Shown piece after piece: positions 10,980 to 22,671 of a stretch of 64,000 bases of DNA (the first letter of the stretch is position 1; each line of letters opens with the position of its first letter). The stretch is from Vombatus ursinus. Its lineage: Eukaryota; Chordata; Mammalia; Diprotodontia; Vombatidae. The stretch lies in assembly GCF_900497805.2 (NCBI RefSeq), contig NW_020954569.1, positions 19,889,336-19,953,335 on the forward strand, written 5' to 3'. The position numbers and the translations under genes are program-made. The notes beneath the pieces were generated by a model. The model ran no database searches. It was not told the DNA's origin and was given only the letters and a program-made list of their open reading frames with translations.

Positions 10980-11480
10980 TCATTTCCATATTTTTTCATA
11001 AATTCAAATAGCTGGCTAGTATCAATATCTTTGATGTAGTTTCTTCTATCCAGTTATTGAATGCTTCTGACATAAATCAATATAATGTTAACTTCTTAGC
11101 TAGATCTATAGAACTAGCCATTTCATTTGCCAAGATTTTTCTTTAATAAACTGCATCTCAACTCAGTACTAATAACTGTAAATGGTGATTTATGATGTTG
11201 CAAAATGACTACTAAAAACAGTAATATATTTTTGAGAAAGGAAAAGGGAAGGGAGGAAGAGAGGGAGAGAGAAGTCGAGAAAAGGGGACTCCTTGAAAGC
11301 AATATTGTAAAGCTTTTAAAGTTTTCCTATTACTCCAGTGAAAGAGTCACTCAGTACTTTCTGATTCTTATTCTTGAACTCAGTCACCATTGACTATTAT
11401 CACCTAGATGTTCAAAAAATTAAATGTTTGCTCCTGCAACTCCACCCTCTTTGATCAAGTTATTGTTACAGAATAAAAAA
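10980..11480. other. Unassigned DNA
   Basis: A GA-rich stretch lies around 11240-11285. No gene or clear repeat is seen. Confidence 0.4.
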
Positions 11481-11481
11481 A

Positions 11482-11575
11482 GAAAGGTGGTGCAATGGTT
11501 AGTGTTGGATTCGGATTCAAGAAGCAATGAGTTCAAATCTAGTCTCAGACACTTCCTGTGTCCTTAATGAGTCTT
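11482..11575 (+). repeat. tRNA-derived SINE, truncated
   Basis: It has AGGTGGTGCAATGGTTAGTG, GAGTTCAAATCTAG and TCTCAGACACTTCC, then decays. This is the head half of a CORE-SINE. Confidence 0.7.
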
Positions 11576-11599
11576 TTGTACTAATCTTTCCTTAAGAGA

Positions 11600-12120
11600 G
11601 AATGAAAAATGTCATGAACATAAGGAAATCTATAAAAATCAAATTATAAAACATCAAATCAGATAGAATCTCAATGTTCAGCAAAAGAATCCTAGGGAAA
11701 AATAGACAACTTTCCACACTAAACATGGCTATTCCAGGGCTATAACAAACTGTGTAACAAGCTGTCCTCTTTGTATCTAACATAAATTCTGTATACCCCT
11801 TCTTCTGTCTACTATGATATTAGAGATTCATTCATCGTTTGCTAGTTGAAAATTTTCAGGAAATTTTCAATCACCACTTATTATTTATACCATTATCCTC
11901 CATCGGAATCACTAATAATATCAACAATACTCAAAGTTCAAAGGTAAATGATAATTATCTTAAGCATCTTTACATCTAATTATTTGGTATTCTATTTTTA
12001 ATATTGTGTGATTCAAGTGATTTCCACCTATCCATAATATTCTTAACTAGCTATTTTCCCCAATTCAACACTTAATATGATGTTTGACACCCCTAGTTCT
12101 TTCAGTGAATCACAAGACTG
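11600..12120. other. Unassigned DNA
   Basis: AT-rich. I recognise no gene or repeat. Confidence 0.4.
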
Positions 12121-12123
12121 CAT

Positions 12124-12365
12124 ATTAGTCAGTCAATAAACATTTATGAAGTATATATTATGTGCCAGGTACTGAATTAAGTTCTGTGGACATGAACATG
12201 AAAAAAAAAGATGCCCCTGCCCTCAAGAAGCTAATAATCTAATGGGAGAAGACAGATTGAAAGACGGAGGGGAGAATGTAAGGGCATGCCTCATGTGGGG
12301 ACATAGTGGAAAAATGATGAGGTGAGAAATGATGCAATATCTGAGGTGACTTCCTTCCTTAAATA
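12124..12365 (-). repeat. L2 3' end
   Basis: The + strand begins AGTCAGTCAATAAACATTTA, then ATTATGTGCCAGGTACTG and GCCCTCAAGAAGCTAATAA: the reverse complement of an L2-type 3' terminus. It is cut off by the GT microsatellite. Confidence 0.7.
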
Positions 12366-12370
12366 GGTTG

Positions 12371-12371
<1 letters not shown>

Positions 12372-12426
<55 letters not shown>
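12372..12426. repeat. (GT)n microsatellite
   Basis: About 55 bases of GT, grown in the A-tail region of the adjoining minus-strand SINE. Confidence 0.95.
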
Positions 12427-12433
<7 letters not shown>

Positions 12434-12486
12434 TTGGTGAGGCAATCAGGGTTAAGTGACTTGCCCAGGGTCACACAGTTAAATAG
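12427..12486 (-). repeat. SINE 3' part
   Basis: The reverse complement of the SINE end: TTTTTGGTGAGGCAATCAGG, then TTAAGTGACTTGCCCAGGG and TCACACAG. It breaks off in the CORE. Confidence 0.85.
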
Positions 12487-12714
12487 AGGTTTTAAAATTC
12501 ATGATCCCACCCTACAATCAAAGGGGCAGAAGGTAGTGATGAGATAAAATACCAAAGCTGATAGGATCTTGCAGAATGATAAGGTTTTCCCAATAGTTAG
12601 CGTCCTGGGACATACTGGACAAGTCAGAGAAGTTCCAGAGTAGTGCAGTCTGGTGAGAAATATTATTGTTCTACTTATGGTGGGCACTTGACCATAGTTC
12701 TTTTGTACTTGCCA

Positions 12715-12960
12715 GGTAAGTAGTACAATGGATAGTGTTGGACTTGGATTTAAGAAGCTCTGCATTCAAAACTAGCCTCACTCACTTCCTACTTATGTCA
12801 CCCTAGAAAATTCACTTAAACTCATTCACCTTCAGTTCTTATCTGTAAAATGTAGCAACCAACTCACAGAGTTTTTGTGGGGATCAAATGAAATAACATA
12901 TAAAGCACTCTGCAAAACTTCAAGGGACATATAAATGATAGTTATTATATAAATGCTAGC
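12715..12960 (+). repeat. CORE-SINE with MIR-like end
   Basis: It has a GGTAAGTAGTACAATGGATAG head, CTTATCTGTAAAATG, GTTTTTGTGGGGATCAAATG and a TAAAGCACTCTGCAAAACTT tail. Old but nearly complete. Confidence 0.75.
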
Positions 12961-12964
12961 TGTT

Positions 12965-14084
12965 GTGTAAATATACAAGTGCCTCTGGACAAATACATTA
13001 TAAATCCTAAAATCTCTTTAGATTTCTTCTATTTATTTTCAAAAGAACAAAGCAACGTTTTAAACAACAACAAAGCTGCAAACTGAATAAGAAAAAAAAA
13101 TGACACCCAGAACTTCTTTGTTTTTTGACTTTCCTTGAAATTAAGGTTTGTATATTCTCTAACTAGATAAAAGACTAGTTATGAGAAGTTCTAGAAGTAA
13201 TTCCCCTGTCACTTTTATGCATAAATCATTTAAGAAGTAATAGGTGTGAATAAAATTTGGGCCAATGCTACAAAGTCTCATCATCATACAGTTAATAAAA
13301 GGTCATCAATCCCAAGACATTTTACTATGCAAATTTTAGAGCTCATTAATTTCATTGGACCAGTGCCCTAATGTATGGAGAGACTATATTCACTAAAACA
13401 CATGACCTAGTCCCACTCCTAGTATTCCTCTCCACACTGTTCATATTAGGGAGCGCTAGAGAAGGAAAATAAACCCCCTAAATATTTTCACAGAGAAATT
13501 TATTAAGGTTTCAATATCATGGTAATAAGTCCTGGACTCAAGCAGTTAAAGTGAGACTTAAAGATTGAGCTTTTAGTATTCTGGGTTTAATTGCAGCATT
13601 TGGTTTCCTATCTGCCCTTTTTTTAGTAAGAACTGTCCATGTTTGAAAAGTATTAGTATAACTGACTATAAAACAAATTTAACACTAGCAAGAACCAAAA
13701 AACAAAATAAAATCTAAGTTTTGAAATATTCTGTTTGACACGATTTTACATTCTTTGCTTGGTCATTCTGAATTTACCTTAATAATCTTGATTTTCAGCA
13801 CATTCTTCATAGCAGTGGAATACATCAAGGGATAAACTTGCCTAAGATCACATTTTACCTAATGTTAATAAAGTGCATGAGGCAGCTCTAAAGAAAGTTA
13901 CCAAGTCTTTTTTTTTTCCCCTGATCCTCAAGATTATTCCTTAGGAATTATTCAAATGAACAACCACCAGAGTTCATTGCATATAAGCAATATATGTTAT
14001 CCCTGCTCCCTAAGCGCTTTTTCAACTCTTGGTATCCATTTTTTTAACCTTTTTCTGCTTTCACTAGTTTATTATCCATTTTAT
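12965..14084. other. Unassigned DNA
   Basis: About 1.1 kb without a recognised gene or repeat. It is AT-rich with scattered homopolymer runs. Confidence 0.4.
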
Positions 14085-14328
14085 TTTGCTGAGTCATTTT
14101 TCAGTCATGTTCAACTCTTCATGACTCTATTTGGCAAACATACTGGAGTGGTTTGACATTTTCTTCTCTAGCTCATTTTACAGATAAGGAGCTGAGGCAA
14201 ACAGGGTTAAGTAACTTGCCCAGGGTCACACAAGTGACCTGAGGCTGAATTTGAACTCAAAAAGATGAAATCAGATCTTCCTGACTCCACACCCAACACT
14301 CTATCCACTAAGCTACTTAACTGCCCAA
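14085..14328 (-). repeat. CORE-SINE with RTE-type tail
   Basis: On + it begins with the tail reverse complement (GTCATGTTCAACTCTTCATG, TTTGGCAAACATACTGGAGTGG). It then has the CORE (TTAAGTAACTTGCCCAGGG) and ends CCACTAAGCTACTTAACTGCCC. The tail matches the RTE/BovB-like 3' end by which such marsupial SINEs are thought to be mobilised. Confidence 0.85.
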
Positions 14329-14339
14329 TCCATCTTATA

Positions 14340-15283
14340 AATCAACTCTTTTTCATCTAAATTATTGCCACCTAAATTCATTCACAGTTTGGAATTATAA
14401 ACACTGAAATGATATCACTTGTTGATCCCTTCTTTCTCAAGCCTGTAATTCCCTAGATAACTACAAATTCATTTGTTCTATACTCTAAGGAAATCCTCCA
14501 AAGTGTAACTGTAGTATTTAGGTAGATTATCCTAAGACCCTCAAAGGCCATTTCTGTTGACTGTAAGTTCTGGCAAGTCTTAGACAGGAAGATTTCATGT
14601 ATGGGTATGACTTATGAAAATTTTCCTGCTGTATGAGGATCGTTGTAAATAACTCAGAAAGCAAGTCACGAGGCAGACAACTAATTAAACTGTATATTAA
14701 GTTACAAAGAATCTGTGACCAGCATTGTTGCAGAATTTTTTGGAGTATAGAAATGTTTTATATTACCTAGTTATTTTAGTTTTTTTTATAATAACTTTCC
14801 AACAAAACTTAGGTACTGGCATAAAAATTATGAAGTTCTCATATGTATACTTCTCTACCATTTTACCTTATAAATCCTACACACCTTTCTAGGCTGGGAG
14901 ACTTTCATCTATCTCTCCAGATTTCCTTTATAAAGTATTGTCCAAGTATGCTGGAGGATTTCTTCTGATTGATTATTGATGAGTGTATGGGTTGAATACT
15001 TTAACACATGGGTTGTCAATCTTTATTCGTTCACTGTCACTACATGTCCAGCCTCCTTTTTTGTCATATTAAATGTCATATGTGTGTATGTATGTATATG
15101 TCTCAATTGTAAGTCAAAGCTGATAAAAAAGCACACTACATTCATAACTATCATGCATTTTTTCATTGCCTTTCGGATTGCTTGCATTTTTTTTTAATAT
15201 GAGAACGTTATCAAGATATATATCCCTATATTATCAACTGCAAAAAAAAATGTTAAAATTTGGGTTGGGGACAGCAACTATTT
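14340..15283. other. Unassigned DNA
   Basis: AT-rich sequence. A small plus-strand open frame at 14976-15197 has no recognisable domain. Confidence 0.4.
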
Positions 15284-15341
15284 AAGTTGCCCTACTGAAC
15301 CACCTAGCAAGACATACAAGTAGGTCGTTGTTAAACATCAA
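15284..15341 (+). repeat. 58-bp dispersed direct repeat, copy 1
   Basis: It matches 16416-16473 at roughly 50 of 58 positions, including CCCTACTGAACC, CATACAAGTAGGT and AAACATCAA. The other copy starts inside the head of a minus-strand SINE. This copy has only the last ten or so bases of that SINE, so it looks like a duplicated junction. Confidence 0.75.
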
Positions 15342-16154
15342 AAGTACTCTTCAATTTCCTAAACCTGATTCACTCCAATATCCTTTTCCTACTTGATTTA
15401 GCCCATTGTCTATGAGTAGCCTGTCACGTGAGCAAATGTGTGTGTATGCATGTATATAGCTAGCTAGCTAGACAGGTAGGTATGTAGATAGGTAGATATT
15501 CTTTAAATATTTCTTAGGTGTCCACAAAAGGATAGCCTAACAAAATGGGTAACATATTTTGAATATGTATTTTTCAACCACTTGGTTTTTTGTTTGTTTG
15601 TTTTTGTTTTGTTGTTTTTTGTTTTTTTTTCCCCCCAGTGTGGATAAGTAGTATGAACTTACTCAAATGACTATGTGTTTTACTAAGAAGGCATTTGAAG
15701 TTTTCCAGGGTTCAATGCAATAATTACCATGTTTTCTGTTACCAAGAACATTCTGAGACTCATAATTCATAAGGAATATTTTGTCTATTTTGACATGTAG
15801 TGTATCTTTTCACAGCATTAGTAAAGATAGAGAAGGTATTTTCCTGTTTTATACCACACCATTTTGATACTTGCTGACCCTTAGAACAATTGTGCAAAAT
15901 CAGCCACTGATGCAGAGATAGTCTGAAAACTTTTAGACTTTGGGTACTTGTGCAACCAACTTGCAGGTGATAGTGGTCTAGAAATATCTTTGGGCTTATG
16001 CACTAATCCCATCTACTTATTATAATATAATGCGGTTGAATCAGAGGCAGCACTGATCCTACCTCCTCATTGAAAACATGTACCAATCAGGATTGTCTTG
16101 CCTTTATATGGAAGCTGTATACTCAAGTGGATAAAAGCAGCAAGCAATTTGATT
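15342..16154. other. Unassigned DNA with microsatellites
   Basis: Contains a TAGC/GATA-type tract near 15455-15500 and a TTTG/T-rich tract near 15590-15632. No gene is seen. Confidence 0.5.
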
Positions 16155-16428
16155 TTGTGGTTGTTGTTGATTCATTTTAAGTCCTGTCCAACTCTTCTTG
16201 ACCTCATTTGGAGTTTGCTTGGGAAAAATACTGGAGTGGTGTGTCATTTCTTTCTCTAGCTCTTTTTTTTCCTCCCAAGATAAGGAACTAAGGCAAACAG
16301 GGCAAACAGTGACTTGCCCAGGATCACATAGCTACTAAGTGTCTGAGGCCAGAATTGAACTCAGAAAGATTAGTGTTCGTGATTTCAGGGCAGGTCCTCT
16401 ATCCACTGCTCCACCAAGCTGCCCTACT
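16155..16428 (-). repeat. CORE-SINE with RTE-type tail
   Basis: On +: TTGTTGTTGATTCATTTTAA and GTCCTGTCCAACTCTTCTTG (tail), ATACTGGAGTGG, then the CORE GACTTGCCCAGGATCACATAG, then TATCCACTGCTCCACCAAGC (tRNA head). Full length or close to it. Confidence 0.85.
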
Positions 16429-16473
16429 GAACCTCCTAGCTGGGCATACAAGTAGGTGGTTGCAAAACATCAA
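16416..16473 (+). repeat. 58-bp dispersed direct repeat, copy 2
   Basis: Partner of 15284-15341. It starts in the terminal bases of the minus-strand SINE (AAGCTGCCCT) and continues into flanking DNA. Confidence 0.75.
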
Positions 16474-16810
16474 TTAAGTTGTCTTTTATACCATCTGATT
16501 TTTTTTTCCATTTGGGGGAAATTTGAGTGTCTTTAAAATATTATTTATAGTACAGATATAAGTCAGGTCCATTCCCATATTTAGAGATAAAAGGGAGTTC
16601 AGAGCCAGAGTTCTTCATATTACAGATAAAAAAAAAATGAGACATAGAAATTGTGATGTGTCTAGAGTCACTAATGTACAAATTGAATGTGTCTTCCTGT
16701 CTCCATGTCCAGTGGCCTATAGACTACATGATTTCTCTAAATACATTTTATTGAAAATCATTGATTTCGTCTTCCTCATGTATCAACTGGACCAGAACTG
16801 GCTTCTAATC

Positions 16811-17430
16811 TGTGGGTAGCTGGAGCCAAACAGAGAAGGCTAGAAACAGGAGAGTCAGGACACAAACAGAAGTTTAATTTCAGAGAAGAAATTTTTAGGA
16901 ACAGAAGTCCTCTTGTGGAGGAGGGCTTAACATTCTGGGGCAAAGGCATCACTTTGCACATGTAAGTGTGCAGGATCATGACACAATCATTATTAGGTGT
17001 TGAATAGCTTTTTCTATGGCAGACTCATGTGTGGAAATGCAGGTGTTCCTGGATCCTGTGGGAACAGTGTCCAAGTTGATTGTCTCACAGACACAAACAA
17101 AACCAGATTTGGCATGGCATGATCAGGAATGCACCACGTGATTCAGTTCACTTAGCTTGGACAAAAAACAGTGAAAGTGAACATGTCAAAAGGTGTGGTG
17201 GATGGCTCTCAGATCCCTGGGAAATAGGGGGAACTCCAACTAAACAGTTATTGATTAATATGAAATGTAAATCCCTCATTGAACACCTGGTGCTGTTCAA
17301 AGCAATACACTTTACCAGAGAGTGACAGCATCCAAAACACAGAGGATTATTGTTATGCCAAGCTCAAGGTATAGCTTGCTTGCTGGGCCCCAGCTCTGGG
17401 AAACACGGTGTCTCCAAATATTTTGACACA
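16811..17430 (-). mobile_element. Probable solo LTR (endogenous retrovirus)
   Basis: About 620 bases of moderately GC-rich sequence set in AT-rich DNA. On the minus strand it opens TGTGTCAAAATATTTGG and closes CTACCCACA, with an ATTAAA signal close to the 3' end. It has no resemblance to SINE or LINE. No convincing target duplication is seen. A fossil, with no coding region attached. Confidence 0.45.
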
Positions 17431-17439
17431 TGTAATGAC

Positions 17440-18305
17440 TTAAGTGAATTGAGTTGGTAGATTTTGAATACTTTTATAAAGACAATAGATAACTGTGATA
17501 AACATAACAGATCTGTTGTATTTCATGTTTAATAACAATTTAAACTTTTAAGTTTATTTGTAAATTCTTTGGGAATCATTTGTTGTGAAGTTCTATGTAC
17601 TGTCATGTTCCACTAAGTATTTTTGACTGTTTTGTGAAATGATTTCTCACAATCTGTCATTATCAAGCCCTGCAATGAATTTCAACTATTAATTCTAAAA
17701 CACATTTGATTTTGGTAGTCACATTTATCCTCCTGGTAGGAAGGAGATTTGTTGACTAACAATTTCTGATTGTTTCTGCTTCCTCATTGTGATTACTGCT
17801 TTCCTTCAGTTAAACTTATGTTAAAAATGGTAATAATCTTGCAACATCATCATTTTTGCTTAGATACCATTTTTCAGAATTGCTGCTTTAAACAGAAACT
17901 ATTAGAACTTCCATAGCCCTATATAGTTAATCTCATTTCCATTTTCTTCAATATTGGCATTGATATTTTCCTTTAATAGAGCAAGCCAACAATTTCATCT
18001 CTCATGTCCCCCTTCGCATTGAAGCAATTGCTAATCAAGGTATATGTTGAGGTTTGTATGATCTTTTCATTTTCTTTGTAGAATTTCTCCATTTCACCTA
18101 ACATGGAAAACTTTGGTTGTATATAATACAATTATTTTCATATTGTGTTATTCGCTTATGCTTACCTTGAGCACTACAATACAAAAGAACTAAAAGTCCC
18201 AATGCCATTATTTATTTGTCATTCTCTTACTTTGAGTTGAGTTTTAAAGGAATTTAGGAATTTTAAGATATACACTCAAAAATGACCAACATTCCAAGAA
18301 TGGAG
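17440..18305. other. Unassigned DNA
   Basis: AT-rich with no recognised repeat or gene. 17700-18120 has a slightly less simple composition and could be an old LINE fragment that I cannot name. Confidence 0.35.
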
Positions 18306-18617
18306 GATAGTCTGCAAAGAGAATCAATCAAAAAACCTTTCATAAAATTTACTATTTGCCACATACTAACATATTATGCTCATGATTAAGTTGACAAACA
18401 CAAAAAAGAAATAACTCCTGCCCTGAAGAAGCTCACATTCTATCAGGGAAAGTAACATGTACAATGTATATGTGTTTATATAAACATGTGAACATACATG
18501 CATGTATATGGATGCATGTGTACATATACCAAAGCACTGGTATGTATATATGTGCATATGTCTCTGTGTACATGTGTGATATTATATATAATATACACAT
18601 AACATACTATATACACA

Positions 18618-18669
<52 letters not shown>

Positions 18670-19807
18670 AACAGGATAATTGGGAAGTGGAGGAAAGAAG
18701 ACACCAGCAGCTAAAGTGATTGAGAAGTTTCTCCTGTAGGAAGTAACATGAGTTTTAAAAGAATTTAGGGATACTAAGAAGTGGACCCAAGGAATGCATA
18801 TATTCTAAGCATGGGAAACAGACTTTGTAAATATAGAAAGAAAACAGATGTAGTGTTTTGTATCAGGAATATAAAGTAGCCCAGTTTGGGGGGAATAATA
18901 GAGCAAATAAAGTGGGATATCATGTAATAAGTTTGTAAAGGTCAATTGCAGCTAGACTGCAAAGAGATTTAAATGCCAAAGAAGAATTTGTTCTTGAATC
19001 TAGAGGAAATAGGGAAGTACCAGAGATTTTTGACTAGGGAATGATGTAGTCACACCATTTCATTAGAAAGAATTATTTTGGCAGTTGTGATGAAGATATA
19101 TTAGAGGGTACAGAGACATAAGGAAGGGAGAACATTTGGTATGTTGGTAGTGTTTGTGTGAGAGGAGAAAATGGGACAGATGAAAGAGGGAATATAGAGG
19201 CATAATTGACACAATTTAGAAACTAACTGTATATGGGAGGTGAGGGGTCGGGAGGAACTGAGTGATAATCATGAGGTTGCAAACCTAGAAACCTAGAAAG
19301 ATTGTTACTTCCTCAACAAAAATTAGGAAGTTGAGAAGATTGAACTTCAGGGGAAAATGTAAAGAATTTAGTTTTGCACATGTTGAATTTGAGATAAATA
19401 TGAAATATCACTCTGGAAATGTCCAAAATAAAGTAGATAACAAAAAGATAACAACTTAGGAAAAAACAGGGATGGATGTATAAATATGGCAGTCAAACTG
19501 CATAGAAATTGATTGAATCTATGGAAACTGATGAGGTCAGCATAAGCAAGAAAGGGACCCATAACAGAACTTTGGGGCACATCCTTATATAAGGGAAAGT
19601 ATACGGAAAATGATCCAACAAAAGACACTGAGGAGCAGTCAGAGGAACAGAAGGAGAACTGAGAGAGCACTTTCATGGAAACACAGAAATTAGGGAGTAA
19701 ACAGGAAAGACAGGGTGGTCAACCACATCAAATATTGAGTAGACATCAAAAAGAATGAGGATTGAGGAAATAACTGATCTGAGAATTTAAGAAATAAGTG
19801 GTAACTG
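18306..19807 (-). repeat. L2-type LINE, 3' 1.5 kb
   Basis: The + strand is the reverse complement of an L2/CR1-clade element: CCTGAAGAAGCTCACATTCT near the 3' end, TTTAAATGCCAAAGAAGA, GTTTTGCACATGTTGAATTTG, then GGGACCCATAACAGAAC. Minus-strand translation near 19570-19600 gives DVPQSSVMGPFL, the L2 form of the reverse-transcriptase 'GVPQGSVLGPLLF' motif. Many stops make it long dead. A GT microsatellite interrupts it. It ends abruptly at the T tract of the following L1, which was probably inserted into it. Confidence 0.85.
18618..18666. repeat. (GT)n microsatellite inside L2
   Basis: A GT run of about 49 bases, preceded by CATG/CATATG-rich low-complexity sequence from about 18450. Confidence 0.95.
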
Positions 19808-22671
19808 TTTTTTTTTTAATTGTTGAAGATGAATACCCCCTCAATTTCCAAATGTTTGCCACCACAAAAAGAATTGCTATGAATCTTTTTGTACACGTGG
19901 GTCCTTTCCCCATTTTTATGATCTCTCTGAGATACAGACCTAATAGTAGTATTGCTGGATCAAGGGATATATGCATTTTAAAGCCCTCTGGGCATAGTTC
20001 CAAATTGCCCTCCAAAATGGTTGGATCAGTTTACAACTCCAACAACAACACATTAGTGTTTCAATTTTCTGACCTTATCTCCAATATATATGATTTTTTT
20101 TTTCTGTTATATTAGGCAATCTGATATGTGTGAGGTGGTACCTCACAGTTATTTTAATTTGCATTTTTCCAATCAATAGTGATTTAGAGCATTTTTCATA
20201 TGACTATAGATTGTTTTAATTTTTCATTGGAAAACTGATTGTTCATATCCTTTGACCATTTATCAATTGAGGAATGACTTGTATTCATATAAGTTTTAAC
20301 CGGTTCTCTATATATTTGAGAAATGAGGCCTTTATCAGAAATACTGGTTGTAAAAATTGTTTCCCAGATTTCTTCTTTCCTTCTAATCATAGTTGCATTG
20401 GCTTTGTTTGTGCAAAACCATTTTAATTTAGTGTAATAAAAATTAGCTATTTTGCATTTCATAATGTTTTCTATCTCTTGTTTGGTCATAAATTCTCCCC
20501 TTCTCTATAGATCTACTAGGTAAAGTATTCTTTACTCTCCTAATTTCTTTATGGTATCATCTTTTGTGTTTAAATCATGTACCCATTTTAATCTTGTCTT
20601 GGTATAAGGTGTAAAATGTTGGCCTATGTTTACACTGTGCCACACTATTTTCCAGTTTTCCAAGCAGTTTTTGTCAAACAGTGGGTTCGTATCCCAGAAG
20701 CTAGAGTCTTTGGGTTTATCAAACAGTAGATTACTATAGTCATTTACTACTGTCTCTTATGTACCTAACTTATTCCACTGATTCACCATTCTATTTTTAA
20801 GCCCGTACCAAATAGTTTTGATGTCTACTACTTTATAAAATAGTTTTAGATCTGTTAAGGCTAGGCCACCTTCCTTTGCATTTTTTTTTTCACTAATTCC
20901 CTTAATATTCTTAACCTTTTGTTCTTCTGGATGAATTTTATTATTTTGGTTTTTTTTTTACCTCTATAAAATACTTTTAGGTAGTTTGCTTGGTATGGCA
21001 CTGAATAAGTAAAATGATTTAGGCATAATTGCCAGTTTTATTGAATAATTGATATTTTTCCGATGGTTTAGATATGACTTTGTATAAAAAGTGTTTTATA
21101 ATAATGTTCACGGAGTTCCTGGGTTTTGTCTTGGCAGGTAGATTCCCAAGTATTTTATATTGTCCATAGTTATTTTAAATAGAATTTCTCTTTCCATTTG
21201 CTAAATGTTTTATGTGTGTGTGTGTGTGTGTGTGTATGTGTGTGTTTGTGTGTGTGTGTGTATTTGTTTCTGTTGGGCTTTGTTGGTAGTATATAGAAAT
21301 GCCAATGATTTTCATGGGTGTATTTTATATCCTGCCACTTTGCTAAAGTTGTTAATTATTTCAAGTAGTTTTTTAGTTGATTCTTTAGGATTCTTTAAGA
21401 ATACCATTGTATCATCTTCAAAAAGGGAGAGTTTTGTTTCCTCATTACCTAGTCCAATTCCTTCGATTTCTTTTTCTTCTCTTATTGCTAAAGCTAACAA
21501 TTCTGGCACAATATTGAATAATAGTGATGACAATGGGCATCCTTGTTTCACCTAAGATCTTACTGGGAAAACTTCTTGCTTATCCTCATTATATATAATG
21601 TTTGGTGGTGGTTTTACTACTTAACATTTTAAGGAAAACTTCCTTTATTCCTATGTTCTCTAGTGGTTTTAATAGAAATGGGTGCCTTATTTTGTCAAAA
21701 GTTTTTCTGTCTCTATTAAGATAATCAGATGATTTTTTTTTTAGTTTTGTTATTGATATGATCCTTTATGCTGATAGTTTTCCTAATACTGAACCAGCAT
21801 TTATTCCTATAATCAATCTGACCTGGTTATAGTGTACTGTCCTGTGATAAATTGCCATAATCACTTTGCTAATGCTTTATTTAAAAATATATATCAACAT
21901 TCATTAGGAAAATTGGTCTATAATTTTCCTTCTTTTTTATGACTTTTTCTGGTTTAGGTATCAGCACTGTATTTTGTGTCATAAAAGGAACTGGGTAGAA
22001 CTCCTTCACCTATTTTTTCAAATATTTTATATAATATTGGAATTAATTGTTCTTTAAATGTTTCATAGAATCCATCTGGCCATGAAGATTTTTTTAAGGA
22101 GTTAATTGATGGCTTGTTCATTTTCTTTTTCTAAAATGGGGTTATGTATTTTATTTCCTTTTCTGTTAATCTGAGTAAATTATTTCTGTAAATATTCATC
22201 CATTTCACTTAGATTGTCAGATTTATCGGCACACAATTGGACAAGATGGCTCCTAATTATTGTCTTGATTTCCTTTTTGCTGAGGGTGAATACACCCTCT
22301 TCCTTTTTGATACTGGCAATTTGGTTTTCTTCTTTCTTCTTTTTAACTGAATCGATCAAAGGTTAATCGATTTTAATGAGTTTTTTTCATAAAACCAGCT
22401 CTTAGTTTTATTTGTTAGTTAAATAGATTTCTTTCAATTTTATTAATCTCTCCTTTGATATTCAGAATTTCTAATTTGGTATTCAAATGGGGATTTTTAA
22501 TTTGTAATTTTCCTGACTTTTTTAGTTGCAAGCCCAATTCATTGATCTGGCTCTTTATTTTATTCAGGTAAGCATTTAGAAATATAAAATTTCCCTTAAG
22601 AACTGCTTTGGCTGCATCCAATAAGTTTTTGTATGTTGTCCCATTATTATCATTCTCTTTAAACAATTATC
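19808..22671 (-). repeat. L1 LINE, ORF2 part
   Basis: The + strand is the reverse complement of marsupial L1 ORF2. Minus-strand translation at 21312-21551 gives [14 protein letters not shown] and a FEDDTMVFL segment, the reverse-transcriptase active-site region (normally YADD). Stops and frameshifts are frequent. The 3'UTR is missing: the copy ends in late ORF2 and is followed directly by a T tract at 19808-19818 (an A tract on the L1 strand). A GT microsatellite lies at about 21212-21262. Confidence 0.92.

Noticed and set aside
17700-18120. Possible coding relic on the minus strand
   Set aside because: Short open stretches exist but no motif of RTE, L1 or a host protein could be recognised with confidence.
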